A stretch of DNA of 64,000 nucleotides from Marinobacterium iners (GCF_017310015.1 NZ_CP022297.1:310001-374000), one strand, 5' to 3'. Counted from the stretch's first letter, positions 46,212 through 53,680 are shown. Notes: generated from the letters alone by a model not told the origin. Made by a program: numbers and translations.

Positions 46212-47440
46212 CTACCCAGCCCGGCTGCCAAAGCTGGCGCTGATTACGTTGCTGCTGCTGGCGGCCTTGCGCAACTGGTCCAGATAATCAGCCCAGTGTT
46301 GCATTATCTTGCGGCGCTGCTCCAGGTGCTGGGTGCGGTTGTAGCTCCTGCCGTTGGCATCCTTCACCTCATGCGCCAGCTGCTGTTCGATCCACTCAAC
46401 ACGGTAATTCAATACCTCATCCAGCAGGGTGCGAGCTGTGGCCCGGAAGCCGTGGGCGGTGTGTGTTTCCCGGTCGTAGCCCATGCCTCGCAAGGCAATG
46501 CGAACAGCGCCGTCTGACATGGGACGGCTGGCACCTCTGGCGCTGGGGAAAACAAACTCACCACGGCCTGTGATCGGTTGCAGGTTCTCCAGTATCTCAA
46601 TGCTCTGCTTGGCAAGCGGGATAATATGCGGCTGGTGGGTTTCCTCTGCGGTGATCTCTATCCTCTTTTCCTCCCAGTTGATCTGGTCCCAGCGAACGTG
46701 GCGAAGCTCTCCGGGGCGGCAGAACCACAACGCTGAACACTTCAGGGCAGCGATTACAGCAGGAGTGCCGTGGTATTCATCAATGGACAGCAGCAGGCGG
46801 CCAAACTCTCTCGGATCAGTAATGGCGGCAAAGTGGCCTTTCTTGGCGGGCTTAAGTGCGTCCTTCAGATCAGTGGAAGGGTCACGTTCACAACGGCCAG
46901 TCACAATGCCATACCGGAATACCTGACCGGCTACCTGCTTCACTCTATGCGCGGTTTCTACGTGGCCCCTGTCTTTGATCCGGCGAAGTACCGGCAACAA
47001 CTCCAGGGCGGTGATATCAGAGATTGGCCTGCTACCGATTGAACTGAACAGGTGCTTTTCCAGTGCCCGCATGGTCCGGGCTTGGTGGCCTTCAGACTTG
47101 TCAGCCATGCGAACAGAAAACCATTCACGGGCGATCAGCTCAAAGCTGTTCTCAGCGGCTGCTTTACCTGCCTGCTTCTGTGCCTTCTTGGCTGCGCTGG
47201 GGTCTATGCCTTGCGTCAGTTGCTGGCGGGCAGAGTCTCGCTGTTCACGGGCGGCGGCCAGGCTTACATCAGGGTACACACCGAAGGCGGCCAGTTTCTC
47301 CTTGCCGTGAATCGGTACTTCATGCGCCAGTATTTTGAGCCGTTGGGCCACACCTCAAGATACAGCCCTTTCTCGTCAGCGAGTTTGTACTTCTTCTCTT
47401 GCGGCTTGGCTGCCTTCACTTGTCGGTCAGTCAGTGGCAT
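46212..47440 (-). pseudogene. P4-type tyrosine integrase with one frameshift
   Basis: The gene starts at the ATG at 47440: MPLTDRQVKAAKPQEKKYKL and then LADEKGLYLEVWPNGSKYW and RMKYRFT, the typical DUF4102 N-terminus. At about 47303–47306 one G appears to be missing (ACGGCAAG where ACGGGCAAG would continue as GKEKLAAFGVYPDVSL). The frame then continues open to 46212. The catalytic residues are intact: Arg in CRPGELRHVRW, HGFRATARTLL, the second His in QQLAHEV and the Tyr in RSYNRTQHL. The restored length is about 409 residues, normal for the family. The start faces the att repeat 188 bp away. Confidence 0.85.
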
Positions 47441-47464
47441 GGATCACCCCCTGTTCAATTCGGG

Positions 47465-47523
47465 TTGGGGGTATCAGTTTGGGGGTATCAAATGTCCCCC
47501 CGATTGTACCCCCAATGTACCCC
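47465..47523. repeat. TTGGGGGTATCA repeats upstream of the P4-type integrase
   Basis: TTGGGGGTATCA occurs at 47465–47476 and 47479–47490, and the complement TACCCCCAA at 47507–47515, followed by TGTACCCC. They lie between the integrase start and the att repeat. They are good candidates for integrase arm sites or autoregulatory sites. Confidence 0.6.
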
Positions 47524-47627
47524 GGCTTTGCTGGGTGCGGTTGGGAACCGTTGGGAACCATTATGGGCCGGAAGGCCCGTGGTTTCTAGTGTCGTGGGAA
47601 GTGTTGGGTCTGGGTGGGAAGGGTAGG

Positions 47628-47654
47628 TGGTGGAGGTGGCGGGTTTCGAACCCG
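47628..47654. repeat. Left attachment repeat of the tmRNA-inserted prophage
   Basis: The 27 bases TGGTGGAGGTGGCGGGTTTC-GAACCCG are identical to the 3' end of tmRNA at 57673–57699. The match begins at the tmRNA CCA end and stops after the T-arm. Confidence 0.93.
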
Positions 47655-47758
47655 TGACACTTAAACCCTGTTACGCGGCAATGCGCCAGTTTATGCGCGT
47701 TTCCCGCCTGTTCCTACTTCTGGTTTGTCTCGTTTTGCGGCTATAGACCACTATGCAC

Positions 47759-47776
47759 GTGACACATTGGTGACAC
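47759..47776. repeat. Candidate integrase arm site, left
   Basis: GTGACACATTGGTGACAC is exactly repeated at 57588–57605 near the right end. The heptamer GTGACAC also occurs at the edge of the left att repeat (47654–47660). The site lies 105 bp inside the left end. Confidence 0.65.
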
Positions 47777-48156
47777 TATCTCATTGGAGGTGTCCAAAAT
47801 TTTACTTCCATTTTTGTGAAATGCTTTTCAATGTCTTCATCTTCTATCTTGTAATCTTTGAAGAACTCAAAAACCTTTGCTCTTTCAAAGCATCTGAAAA
47901 TAGAATTATGATAAATTTCTTCATTATCATTTTTTGCTGGTTCCACTATTGAAACTTCTAAAATTTCACCTTCTTTATTAAATGAAACCAATGATGTTGT
48001 TAAATCTCTTTCGTATTTTACTGAAGGTATTCTCCAGCTAAATGTAAGTTTATGAAATATTTTCGATTTTATTTCCTTTATTTCTGTATCATTTAACTCA
48101 GCATATGCACTTTTAAAGCTTAATATCGCTACTAATATTATTGCTATTCTGCTCAT
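47776..48156 (-). CDS. Secreted TolA/TonB C-terminal-domain-like protein of the prophage
   Basis: The 126-residue protein starts MSRIAIILVAILSFKSAYA, a signal peptide with cleavage after AYA (residue 19). Residues 29–124 can be aligned by eye with TolA domain III: FSWRIPS fits the WxRPPS strand, SLVSFNKEGEILEVSIVEP fits the beta-hairpin with the GxI turn, and IEKHFTKMEVKF fits the closing F-x-F/LxF strand. Unlike real TolA there is no membrane anchor or long helical stalk, so it should be free in the periplasm. A strong AAGGAGG precedes the ATG. It lies 46 bp behind the phage repressor on the same strand and is much AT-richer than its neighbours. A TonB-C-type domain is the main alternative. 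Confidence 0.65.
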   Translation of the reverse strand: MSRIAIILVAILSFKSAYAELNDTEIKEIKSKIFHKLTFSWRIPSVKYERDLTTSLVSFNKEGEILEVSIVEPAKNDNEEIYHNSIFRCFERAKVFEFFKDYKIEDEDIEKHFTKMEVKFWTPPMR

Positions 48157-48202
48157 CCTGCCTCCTTGTTAAACCAACGTTCCATCACTTTATGAGCGAC
48201 GC

Positions 48203-48478
48203 TTATCCCGCGTTTTGTGTCCTTGATTCTGAGCGCTGGATCTCTTCCAGGTCTGGGCTGGTTTGACCGATTTCCGGTGCTACTTCGCCTGTCATGAGCC
48301 ACCATCGAAATTCTGGGAACACTCTCCCCAGTATCTCTATCTCATCAGCTCCCACACGCGCTCTTCCTCGCTTGATGTTTTGCCAGCGAGGGTAATCAGT
48401 ATCACCTGCTTTCGATAGGTCTGTAAGGTTGCTTTTGTTTATTAATAGCAACGCTCTATCAGATAACCCATTACTCAT
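48203..48478 (-). CDS. Phage repressor-type HTH protein
   Basis: The 91-residue protein has an XRE-like helix-turn-helix region: DLSKAGDTDYPRWQNIKRGR, ARVGADEIEILGRVFPEFRW and WLMTGEVAPE. It resembles small CI/Cro-type phage regulators in which the helix reading WQNIKRG recognises DNA. It is divergent from the lytic genes, and a double operator lies between them. It probably maintains lysogeny and drives itself together with the downstream TolA-like gene. The C-terminal 20 residues are polar. Confidence 0.75.
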   Translation of the reverse strand: MSNGLSDRALLLINKSNLTDLSKAGDTDYPRWQNIKRGRARVGADEIEILGRVFPEFRWWLMTGEVAPEIGQTSPDLEEIQRSESRTQNAG

Positions 48479-48497
48479 AGATATAAATTCTCATAAG

Positions 48498-48542
48498 CCT
48501 ATGTACACATACTAAGTTATGCAACTATTATGTGTACATAGG
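48498..48542. promoter_or_regulatory. Paired operator of the prophage control region
   Basis: CCTATGTACACATA (48498–48511) and its exact complement TATGTGTACATAGG (48529–48542) form a perfect 14-bp inverted repeat with a 17-base spacer. Each half is itself a dyad (TATGT-2-ACATA). Two repressor dimers could bind side by side between the divergent genes. Confidence 0.8.
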
Positions 48543-48597
48543 ACGCGTTCAATAAACGCTCAAAACTCTTACAACAACCGATTATAGAGGCGCAACC

Positions 48598-48804
48598 ATG
48601 GAACAACAACCGATTACCCCAGCACCGGCGCCCGTGCCCCCGTTGATGGCGTGGCGGAAGTTTGCCGAGTGGATTTGTGTTGATGAGGGTGTTGTGAAGG
48701 GCTGGATTGAGTCCGGGTATCTGCCATCTGTCCGCATTGGCAAACATCGCCTGGTCAACATTACGTTGCTTTCAAAAAATCTTATGGAAGAGGAAATGAT
48801 CTGA
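48598..48804 (+). CDS. Small HTH protein, Cro/excisionase-like
   Basis: The 68-residue protein has a proline-rich start (MEQQPITPAPAPVPPLMAWR) and a winged-helix-like core: FAEWICVDEGVVKGWIESGY, then LPSVRIGKHRLVNITLL. The GWIESGYLPSVRIGKHRLV pattern is that of excisionase/MerR-type DNA binders. As first gene of the rightward transcript it may be the lytic switch protein or excisionase. GAGGCGCAACC precedes the ATG. Its stop overlaps the next start (TGATG). Confidence 0.75.
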   Translation: MEQQPITPAPAPVPPLMAWRKFAEWICVDEGVVKGWIESGYLPSVRIGKHRLVNITLLSKNLMEEEMI

Positions 48805-49205
48805 TGAACGCTATTACCCAAGTCTCTGATCGTGAATGCCTGATTGCTCACTTTTCTGAAATTTCAGCCGAAGTCACGCGTCTGAACTGTTCCGGTGCGT
48901 ATCTCATAGCTCGTTTTATGCCTGGTGAATTCAGCCTCGATATCCTGTCACCAATTCACACAGGCCCCTTGTCCGTTCGTGTTGTTGATCTTCACCGCTA
49001 CGGCCTGCATAACCGCGTGATTGATTCACTGGTTCACGAGGCATTCAACACACGTTCTGCCATGAGCACAACGCATCGCTACACCATTTCGTTAGATGTG
49101 TCTTTATCAGCTGCTGAGCCTGTCATTGAACAGATATTCCGCCACCTGGCATCCATCCACCAGAACCCGGACGCCTGCAATGTGTTCGAGGAGGTCGCAG
49201 CATGA
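48804..49205 (+). CDS. Inovirus hypothetical protein
   Basis: I do not recognise this 133-residue soluble protein, which starts MNAITQVSDRECLIAHFSEI. It has no signal peptide and no membrane helix. It contains alternating beta-like segments (SGAYLIARFMPGEFSLDIL; HRYTISLDVSLSAAEPVIEQ) and ends FEEVAA. It is coupled by start–stop overlap to both neighbours (48804 and 49202), so it belongs to the early phage operon. A role in replication or control is inferred from place only. Confidence 0.6.
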   Translation: MNAITQVSDRECLIAHFSEISAEVTRLNCSGAYLIARFMPGEFSLDILSPIHTGPLSVRVVDLHRYGLHNRVIDSLVHEAFNTRSAMSTTHRYTISLDVSLSAAEPVIEQIFRHLASIHQNPDACNVFEEVAA

Positions 49206-49501
49206 TTACTCGGTATTTAGATGAGCTGATCGCTCCTTGCCCTGAGTGTAATTCCTCTTGCTCGGTTACGTTGAGTGATCCTGCTGGTGAGCTGCCACCC
49301 GTTATCGAATTCGTCTGCTTCGACTGTTTTACACAGTTTGAAATGATGCTTTCTGTCCCGTCTCCCGCTGATCAGGGCTGCACCCCTGATGGGGGCGTCA
49401 GTGCCAACCGCGCTGACGACAATTCGAGTGGTGGCGTAACCACCCCCGAGGTCACATGGCGTGCCTCGGGTTCTAATTCCCATGGTGGGGCCAATGAATA
49501 A
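49202..49501 (+). CDS. Inovirus zinc-ribbon-like protein 1
   Basis: The 99-residue protein has CPECNSSCSV near residues 13–22 and FVCFDCFTQF near 38–47, giving a possible four-cysteine zinc site. The C-terminal half is Gly/Ser/Asn-rich and probably disordered. It overlaps both neighbours by a few bases. Its role is unknown; a nucleic-acid-binding function is suggested by the zinc ribbon and the place in the early operon. Confidence 0.6.
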   Translation: MITRYLDELIAPCPECNSSCSVTLSDPAGELPPVIEFVCFDCFTQFEMMLSVPSPADQGCTPDGGVSANRADDNSSGGVTTPEVTWRASGSNSHGGANE

Positions 49502-49730
49502 GCGGCTCCGCCAATTGGTCAAACCGGCTGAGGCTGTGGGCCTGTGCCTTGTCTGCGGACAGCATCAGTGCAACTGCCCGCCGGTTCCCCCTGAAATGAT
49601 TACCAAACCGCGTCCCCTGTACACCTTCGGTGGCCGGGTTGCTCGCTGGTCAGTTTGTAACTGTGGCGCCCTCATCGCGGTGCCGAACGCATATCCCGTT
49701 AAATGCCCCGAGTGTGGCGAACTGAATTGA
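49494..49730 (+). CDS. Inovirus zinc-ribbon-like protein 2
   Basis: The 78-residue protein (MNKRLRQLVKPAEAVGLCLV) has CLVCGQHQCNC at 18–28 and later CNCGALIAVPNA with CPECGELN at the end. The eight cysteines could hold two zinc ions. The ATG at 49494 overlaps the upstream stop. It lies directly before the ssDNA-binding protein gene. Two consecutive zinc-ribbon proteins are unusual for a small filamentous phage. Confidence 0.6.
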   Translation: MNKRLRQLVKPAEAVGLCLVCGQHQCNCPPVPPEMITKPRPLYTFGGRVARWSVCNCGALIAVPNAYPVKCPECGELN

Positions 49731-49740
49731 GGTGCAAACC

Positions 49741-50025
49741 ATGAACATCACTATGACTGCAGACGTTATCCAGGCAAGCCGCTACGACATGGACGGCAAC
49801 AAGGGTGGTTCCATCATCGCTACTCAGAAGGCTGACGGTACCAACCCTGACCGTGCCGGTCTTGAGCTGATGAAGCTGGCCTGTGACTACGCCACCGTTG
49901 ACCTGCTGCGCGAACACCTGCCCTGCAAGTGTGAAATCGTCGCCCAGCCTACTCAGGGTGCCGGCCAAAAGATGGCCTTCAAGGTTCTGTCCATCAAACC
50001 CGTCACTGCCAAGGCTGCTGCCTGA
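49741..50025 (+). CDS. Phage ssDNA-binding protein (gene V-like)
   Basis: The 94-residue protein starts MNITMTADVIQASRYDMDGN and contains GGSIIATQKAD, LLREHLPCKCEIVAQPTQGA and QKMAFKVLSIKPV. Size, beta-rich character and place between the replication/control genes and coat genes fit the inovirus ssDNA-binding protein that coats progeny single strands before extrusion. GAGGTG is present upstream of the ATG. There is no direct motif, so the call rests on gene order and overall look. Confidence 0.7.
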   Translation: MNITMTADVIQASRYDMDGNKGGSIIATQKADGTNPDRAGLELMKLACDYATVDLLREHLPCKCEIVAQPTQGAGQKMAFKVLSIKPVTAKAAA

Positions 50026-50136
50026 TTTAGTAGCGCCCTCGGATCGGCGGGGGTCGCGTAGCGACGTCCGACCGATCGGCGCAAGAGGCAGCTGGCTAGC
50101 TACAGCACGTGACGCACATAAGCGGGATATAGATGC

Positions 50137-50283
50137 ATGAACAGCCTTGAATCAATAGAACTATTTTTCCTGATTGCGCCCCTGAACGTCATCACGGTGT
50201 TTGTGGGTCTCGTGTTGTACGACCTGGTTCATTGGCTTGCCTCCCTGTTCCCGCCACGCTCAAAGGCTGTTGATCGTGGCTGA
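50137..50283 (+). CDS. Small single-helix membrane protein of the phage
   Basis: The 48-residue protein starts MNSLESIELFFLIAPLNVIT and continues through VFVGLVLYDLVHWLASLFPP. One membrane helix spans about residues 9–34, followed by a short basic tail. It may be a minor virion protein of the pVII/pIX kind or an assembly partner. It overlaps the next gene by eight bases. The codon context fits the operon. Confidence 0.55.
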   Translation: MNSLESIELFFLIAPLNVITVFVGLVLYDLVHWLASLFPPRSKAVDRG

Positions 50284-50512
50284 TGTACTGATTTGCACCG
50301 ACTGGAACGCTACCGCAGCCACCTGCGACAGCGTCACCCTGGTGCCCAATGTCTACCTGTTCAGCAGTGATTCGGTTCAACAGATCGATCTGCTGCTGAA
50401 TGGGGGATTCGACCCCCAGGCTTTCGGAATTGGGTTTGTGGGGATCTTAAGTCTGTTCGCTATCGGGTTAGCGACAGGAATTGTTGTATCAATGTTGAGG
50501 AAAATGAAATGA
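50276..50512 (+). CDS. Small virion-type membrane protein
   Basis: The 78-residue protein starts at GTG (VADVLICTDWNATAATCDSV) and has a two-cysteine N-terminal part. A C-terminal membrane helix (FGIGFVGILSLFAIGLATGI) is followed by a basic VSMLRKMK end. That is a type-I-like topology seen in inovirus minor coat proteins. Its stop overlaps the major coat protein start (ATGA at 50509). It is probably translated together with it. Confidence 0.6.
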   Translation: MADVLICTDWNATAATCDSVTLVPNVYLFSSDSVQQIDLLLNGGFDPQAFGIGFVGILSLFAIGLATGIVVSMLRKMK

Positions 50513-50721
50513 AAAACTTCCTGAAAAAAGTGGGTGTTGCAGCCTCTACCGCAACTGCATTCGTGGGTGCTAATGCCATGGCAGCCGTTGATGTTGCCGG
50601 TGTTACCACTGAGCTTGGCAACGCTGAAGCTTCAGCTCAGTCCGTAGGCACAGCGGTTATCGGTGTGGTTGCCGGTATTGCGGCGGTATCTATCATCATT
50701 GCCCTGATCCGCCGTATCTAA
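50509..50721 (+). CDS. Major coat protein (pVIII-like)
   Basis: The 70-residue precursor has the classic inovirus layout. A basic signal peptide (MKNFLKKVGVAASTATAFVG, with cleavage after AMA at residue 25) is followed by an amphipathic acidic segment (VDVAGVTTELGNAEASAQSV), a membrane helix (AVIGVVAGIAAVSIIIALIR) and a basic C-terminus RRI that would contact the DNA. The mature protein would be about 45 residues. A terminator follows soon downstream, as after gene VIII of Ff phages. Confidence 0.9.
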   Translation: MKNFLKKVGVAASTATAFVGANAMAAVDVAGVTTELGNAEASAQSVGTAVIGVVAGIAAVSIIIALIRRI

Positions 50722-50798
50722 TGATTTGGTCCCTGTTGTTCGGTGCGATGGCTGCATCTGCCCTGATAACAGGGATGCGGCTTGGATGGTACGTTTAA
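50721..50798 (+). CDS. 25-residue hydrophobic micropeptide coupled to the coat gene
   Basis: The ATG overlaps the coat protein stop (TAATG). The product starts MIWSLLFGAMAASALITGMR and is hydrophobic with an aromatic end (LGWYV). Its size and coupling resemble tiny virion cap proteins of inoviruses. It could be chance, since it is very short. Confidence 0.45.
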   Translation: MIWSLLFGAMAASALITGMRLGWYV

Positions 50799-50799
50799 C

Positions 50800-50824
50800 A
50801 AGGGGCCTTCGGGCCTCTTTTTAT
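50800..50824 (+). terminator. Terminator between major coat and adsorption genes
   Basis: AGGGGCC-TTC-GGGCCTCT with a five-T run forms a compact hairpin. It mirrors the central terminator that follows gene VIII in Ff phages and keeps coat protein expression high. Confidence 0.85.
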
Positions 50825-50836
50825 TTGGGTCGTATT

Positions 50837-51997
50837 ATGTTTCTAAAATTCAAATCTCATTTACAGCCCATTTCCTCTAATTACTGGGGTAATTGGTTTC
50901 TGGCCCCTTTGATTTCTTTTTTTATTGGACTTCTTCCTGTTTCTGCTTTTGCTGCTGTCGAGGGTGATCCTTGTGTTTATGTAGATTCATCACCTAAATC
51001 CTATGGTAATACATATGCTGAGGCGTGTTCTGGTGCAAGCGCTTATTATCCGGATAGGACTTACTCTATAGATTCTGCTGGCGTCTGCCGCGCTTTTTAC
51101 GGTAGTAGAACGTATTCTCTCTATCCTAACTATTCTTCTTGGGGTTCATCAATATGCCCTTTACCTCCTGAGCCTGAATGCCCTGCTCCGGGTACGTCTT
51201 TTTCAGGTACTCCCAATATTGATGCCCTTGGTTCATACGGTGTTGATGCTGATGGTTGCCAAGTTGTACCTGTTTATCAATGGTTGCCACCGTCTGAATG
51301 TGATGACGGGTCGGGCCAGGCATGTCGTGCTATATCTGGTTATCAGTATGGTGATACACCACCTGAGATACCTCCTAAACCCTGTTATGACGAAAACGGT
51401 ACATTAACGGGTACCGTTTCCCCCAATGTGAGTTGCCCAACCGGTGGCAGTTCTGGAGGTGAAGATGACCCCGGTAATGGTACTGGTGACGGGTCGGGTG
51501 ACGGGTCGGGTGATGGTTCAGGTGATGGTACGGGAGATGGTACCGGTGACGGTTCGGGTGACGGTACAGGAGACGGGTCCGGTGATGGTTCTGGTAATGG
51601 CAATTCATCCGGCGGAACCTCTGGTGGCGGCACAGCTAATAAGGGGGATTCTGATCAAGCTAAATTCTGTACAGATAACCCAAAAGCGTTGGCCTGTCAG
51701 GAGATTGATTATCAGTCTTCGGGTGATTCTGGCGGACGTGAACCAGATGGATTTGATATTGATCCATTGGATGCAGAGATAGAACAGGAATGGTCTAAGC
51801 TCCGTGACGTAATTAATGATACCCGTTCTGAAATTTCAAACACGTTCAGTTTTTCGGTTTCCGGTGGTGGTGGTGCTCTCCCGTGTTTCCCCTTTATTGA
51901 TTTCATGGGAGTCAGTAAGCAGATATGTTTGTCTGAATACAGCAATGAACCTGATTCCGTGACTTACAACCCCACTCACACCTCTACAACACTGTAA
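50837..51997 (+). pseudogene. Adsorption protein (pIII-like), interrupted by IS1380
   Basis: The 386-codon frame starts MFLKFKSHLQ, with a signal peptide ending near SAFA (residue 39). The N-terminal domain is Cys- and Tyr-rich, a Gly/Asp/Ser linker occupies about residues 214–257, and the C-terminal part contains FPFIDFMGVSKQICLSEYS. This is the N-domain–glycine linker–C-domain layout of pIII, which binds pilus and TolA during infection. The frame runs into the IS at 51991 and stops at a TAA inside it. The membrane anchor that should follow lies beyond the IS at 53606–53677. The truncated protein would be secreted without an anchor. Confidence 0.88.
51485..51606 (+). repeat. GDGSG/GDGTG coding repeat of the adsorption protein linker
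   Basis: About ten tandem 12-base units of the form GGTGACGGGTCG/GGTGATGGTACG encode GDGS or GDGT repeats. They correspond to the flexible glycine-rich linker of pIII-like proteins and could vary in number by slippage. Confidence 0.88.
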
Positions 51998-53603
51998 CCA
52001 CGCGGCCTGCGGCGGTAATATGGACGCCATTCTCGATTCACCCAGGCAGTGATATCTGACTATGCGTACCTTCAAGCTTGAACAGTCAAAAACCGAGATT
52101 ATCACACCCCACGGTGGTCTGGCGCTGGTTGGGCACAGCGTGAACAGGATGACCTCTCTGGCTAAGACCTCGCGCTCCATCGTCAAGCGCCATGGCATCG
52201 CCAACATCGACCTCATCCGTACCTACCTGGGGTTGATTTGCCTTGGCAAGAGCGACTTCGAAGCGGTCGAGCACGCACGCCATGATCCCTTCTTCAAAGC
52301 GGCCATGGGCATCAAGCAATCACCTTCATCGGCCCGGCTGCGTCAGCGCTTTGATGAAGATGCCCGCGCACTGATCCCGTTATTGGATGAGGCCAGCGTC
52401 GAGTTTCTGTGTAACGCTTCGGTGCCTATCGGCACACTCACCACCGGGCACGTGCCACTGGATATGGACGTGTTTCCCATGGACAACAGCAACAGTAAAA
52501 AAGAGGGCGTGGCCTATACCTACAAGGGGCATGACGGTTATGCCCCCATCGCGGCCTACCTGGGCACGGAGGGCTGGTGTCTGGGCTGTGAGCTGCGACC
52601 GGGTAACCAACATGCCAATAAAGAGTTTATTCACACCCTCGACCGGGTGCTGCCTCGAGTCCGAGAGCTGACCGATGCACCGCTACTGGTACGTCTTGAC
52701 AGCGCCCATGATGCCGCCGAGAACCGGGGGTACTTCCGTGCGCACGGGGCAGACTACCTGATTAAGTGGAACCCCCGCTCACAAGATGGACTGGCCTGGG
52801 TCGACAAGGCTCATGCGGCCGGCGCACTTTGGTGCCATACCCGACCGGGCAAAATGGAAACGCTGGTAAGCGAACCGCTGGATGGCACGGACGACCGCCT
52901 GATCGTCAAGGTGACGGTGCGCCAGAGTGACAGTTCAGGACAGCTGTTTTTGGAGCCGGAGGTCAGCCTGGAGGGCTGGACGACTTCACTCACATCGGAC
53001 GCAGCAGATAACGCCAAGGTCATTGCGCTCTACCAGGATCACGCCACCAGCGAACAGTTCCACAGTGAGTTCAAGACTGATCTGGATCTCGAACGTTTGC
53101 CGTCAGGGAAGTTCGATACCAACGACCTGGTCATAGCCTTTGCCGTACTGGGCTACAACATACTGCGTTGGATGGGACAGAACGCGCTATTGGGGCCGGA
53201 TGCACCGGTGCGTCATCCGGCCAAGCGTCGGCGGCTGAAAACCGTGATTCAGGAACTGATGTATATGGCCTGTCGCTTAGTCAGCAGCGGTCGTCGTCTC
53301 CACCTGCGCTTCGGACGACATTGTCCCGGTTTCGGGGCATTCAGTCGCGTCTACGGGCTGGCCTGATCCGGACTGTCGGATTTACAGCCATTCAAAATAG
53401 CCACACGCCCGAGCGCCATGCATGGCAGGGTATGCCTTGGCCTGCAGACAGAATCGAGACGAAATACTGCGGTGAGAAGCATGATCGATGCTGCAGTGGC
53501 GTAGATTAACCCGGTACACGTTAGATAAGATCGAGCTGTGTTAAAGAGCGAGGTCGTCTTCAGTGCTGGGTGCTGCAACAGCGGGTGAAGTCACTGATTC
53601 AGG
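51991..53603 (+). mobile_element. IS1380-family insertion sequence, copy 2
   Basis: The element of about 1.61 kb is inserted in the phage adsorption gene. The left end reads ACTGTAACCACG (first base A where copy 1 has C), and the right end TCACTGATTCAGG mirrors copy 1. No four-base target duplication is seen (CAAC before, ATGA after). The noncoding right part shares only short blocks with copy 1 (for example AGCGCCATGCATGGCAGG). Confidence 0.85.
52062..53366 (+). CDS. IS1380-family transposase (copy 2)
   Basis: The intact 434-residue transposase is about 93% identical to copy 1. The same DDE signature regions are present: VFPMDNSNSKKEG, LVRLDSAHDAAEN and ATSEQFHSEFKTD. The C-terminus differs most (LHLRFGRHCPGFGAFSRVYG against LYLRFGQHCPGFRAFGCIYE). 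It is encoded in the direction of the phage structural genes. It could influence expression of the downstream pVI and Zot genes by read-through or polarity. Confidence 0.93.
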   Translation: MRTFKLEQSKTEIITPHGGLALVGHSVNRMTSLAKTSRSIVKRHGIANIDLIRTYLGLICLGKSDFEAVEHARHDPFFKAAMGIKQSPSSARLRQRFDEDARALIPLLDEASVEFLCNASVPIGTLTTGHVPLDMDVFPMDNSNSKKEGVAYTYKGHDGYAPIAAYLGTEGWCLGCELRPGNQHANKEFIHTLDRVLPRVRELTDAPLLVRLDSAHDAAENRGYFRAHGADYLIKWNPRSQDGLAWVDKAHAAGALWCHTRPGKMETLVSEPLDGTDDRLIVKVTVRQSDSSGQLFLEPEVSLEGWTTSLTSDAADNAKVIALYQDHATSEQFHSEFKTDLDLERLPSGKFDTNDLVIAFAVLGYNILRWMGQNALLGPDAPVRHPAKRRRLKTVIQELMYMACRLVSSGRRLHLRFGRHCPGFGAFSRVYGLA

Positions 53604-53605
53604 AT

Positions 53606-53677
53606 GAATTGAGCAAGCTTGCTGCTGCTCTTTTTTTCCTGTGCGTTGTGATTGGAATTCTCATTATTCTGAGGTGA
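53606..53677 (+). pseudogene. Severed C-terminal membrane anchor of the adsorption protein
   Basis: Directly after the IS the frame reads ELSKLAAALFFLCVVIGILI and then ILR-stop at 53675. It is a lysine-preceded hydrophobic helix with a basic end, exactly what the C-terminus of a pIII-like protein should be. The stop lies three bases before the pVI-like ATG, as in a normal gene III–VI junction. It has lost its start and is separated from the rest by 1.6 kb. Confidence 0.85.
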
Positions 53678-53680
53678 TCT

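Noticed and set aside
47628..47700. Possible tRNA gene at the left att repeat
   Set aside because: Only the 3' half (T-arm and acceptor end) is present because it is the duplicated end of tmRNA. No anticodon or D-arm can be folded.
51485..51606. Short regular repeats that could be taken for a CRISPR array
   Set aside because: The units are 12 bases, contiguous and in frame, and encode the glycine-rich linker of the adsorption protein. There are no spacers.
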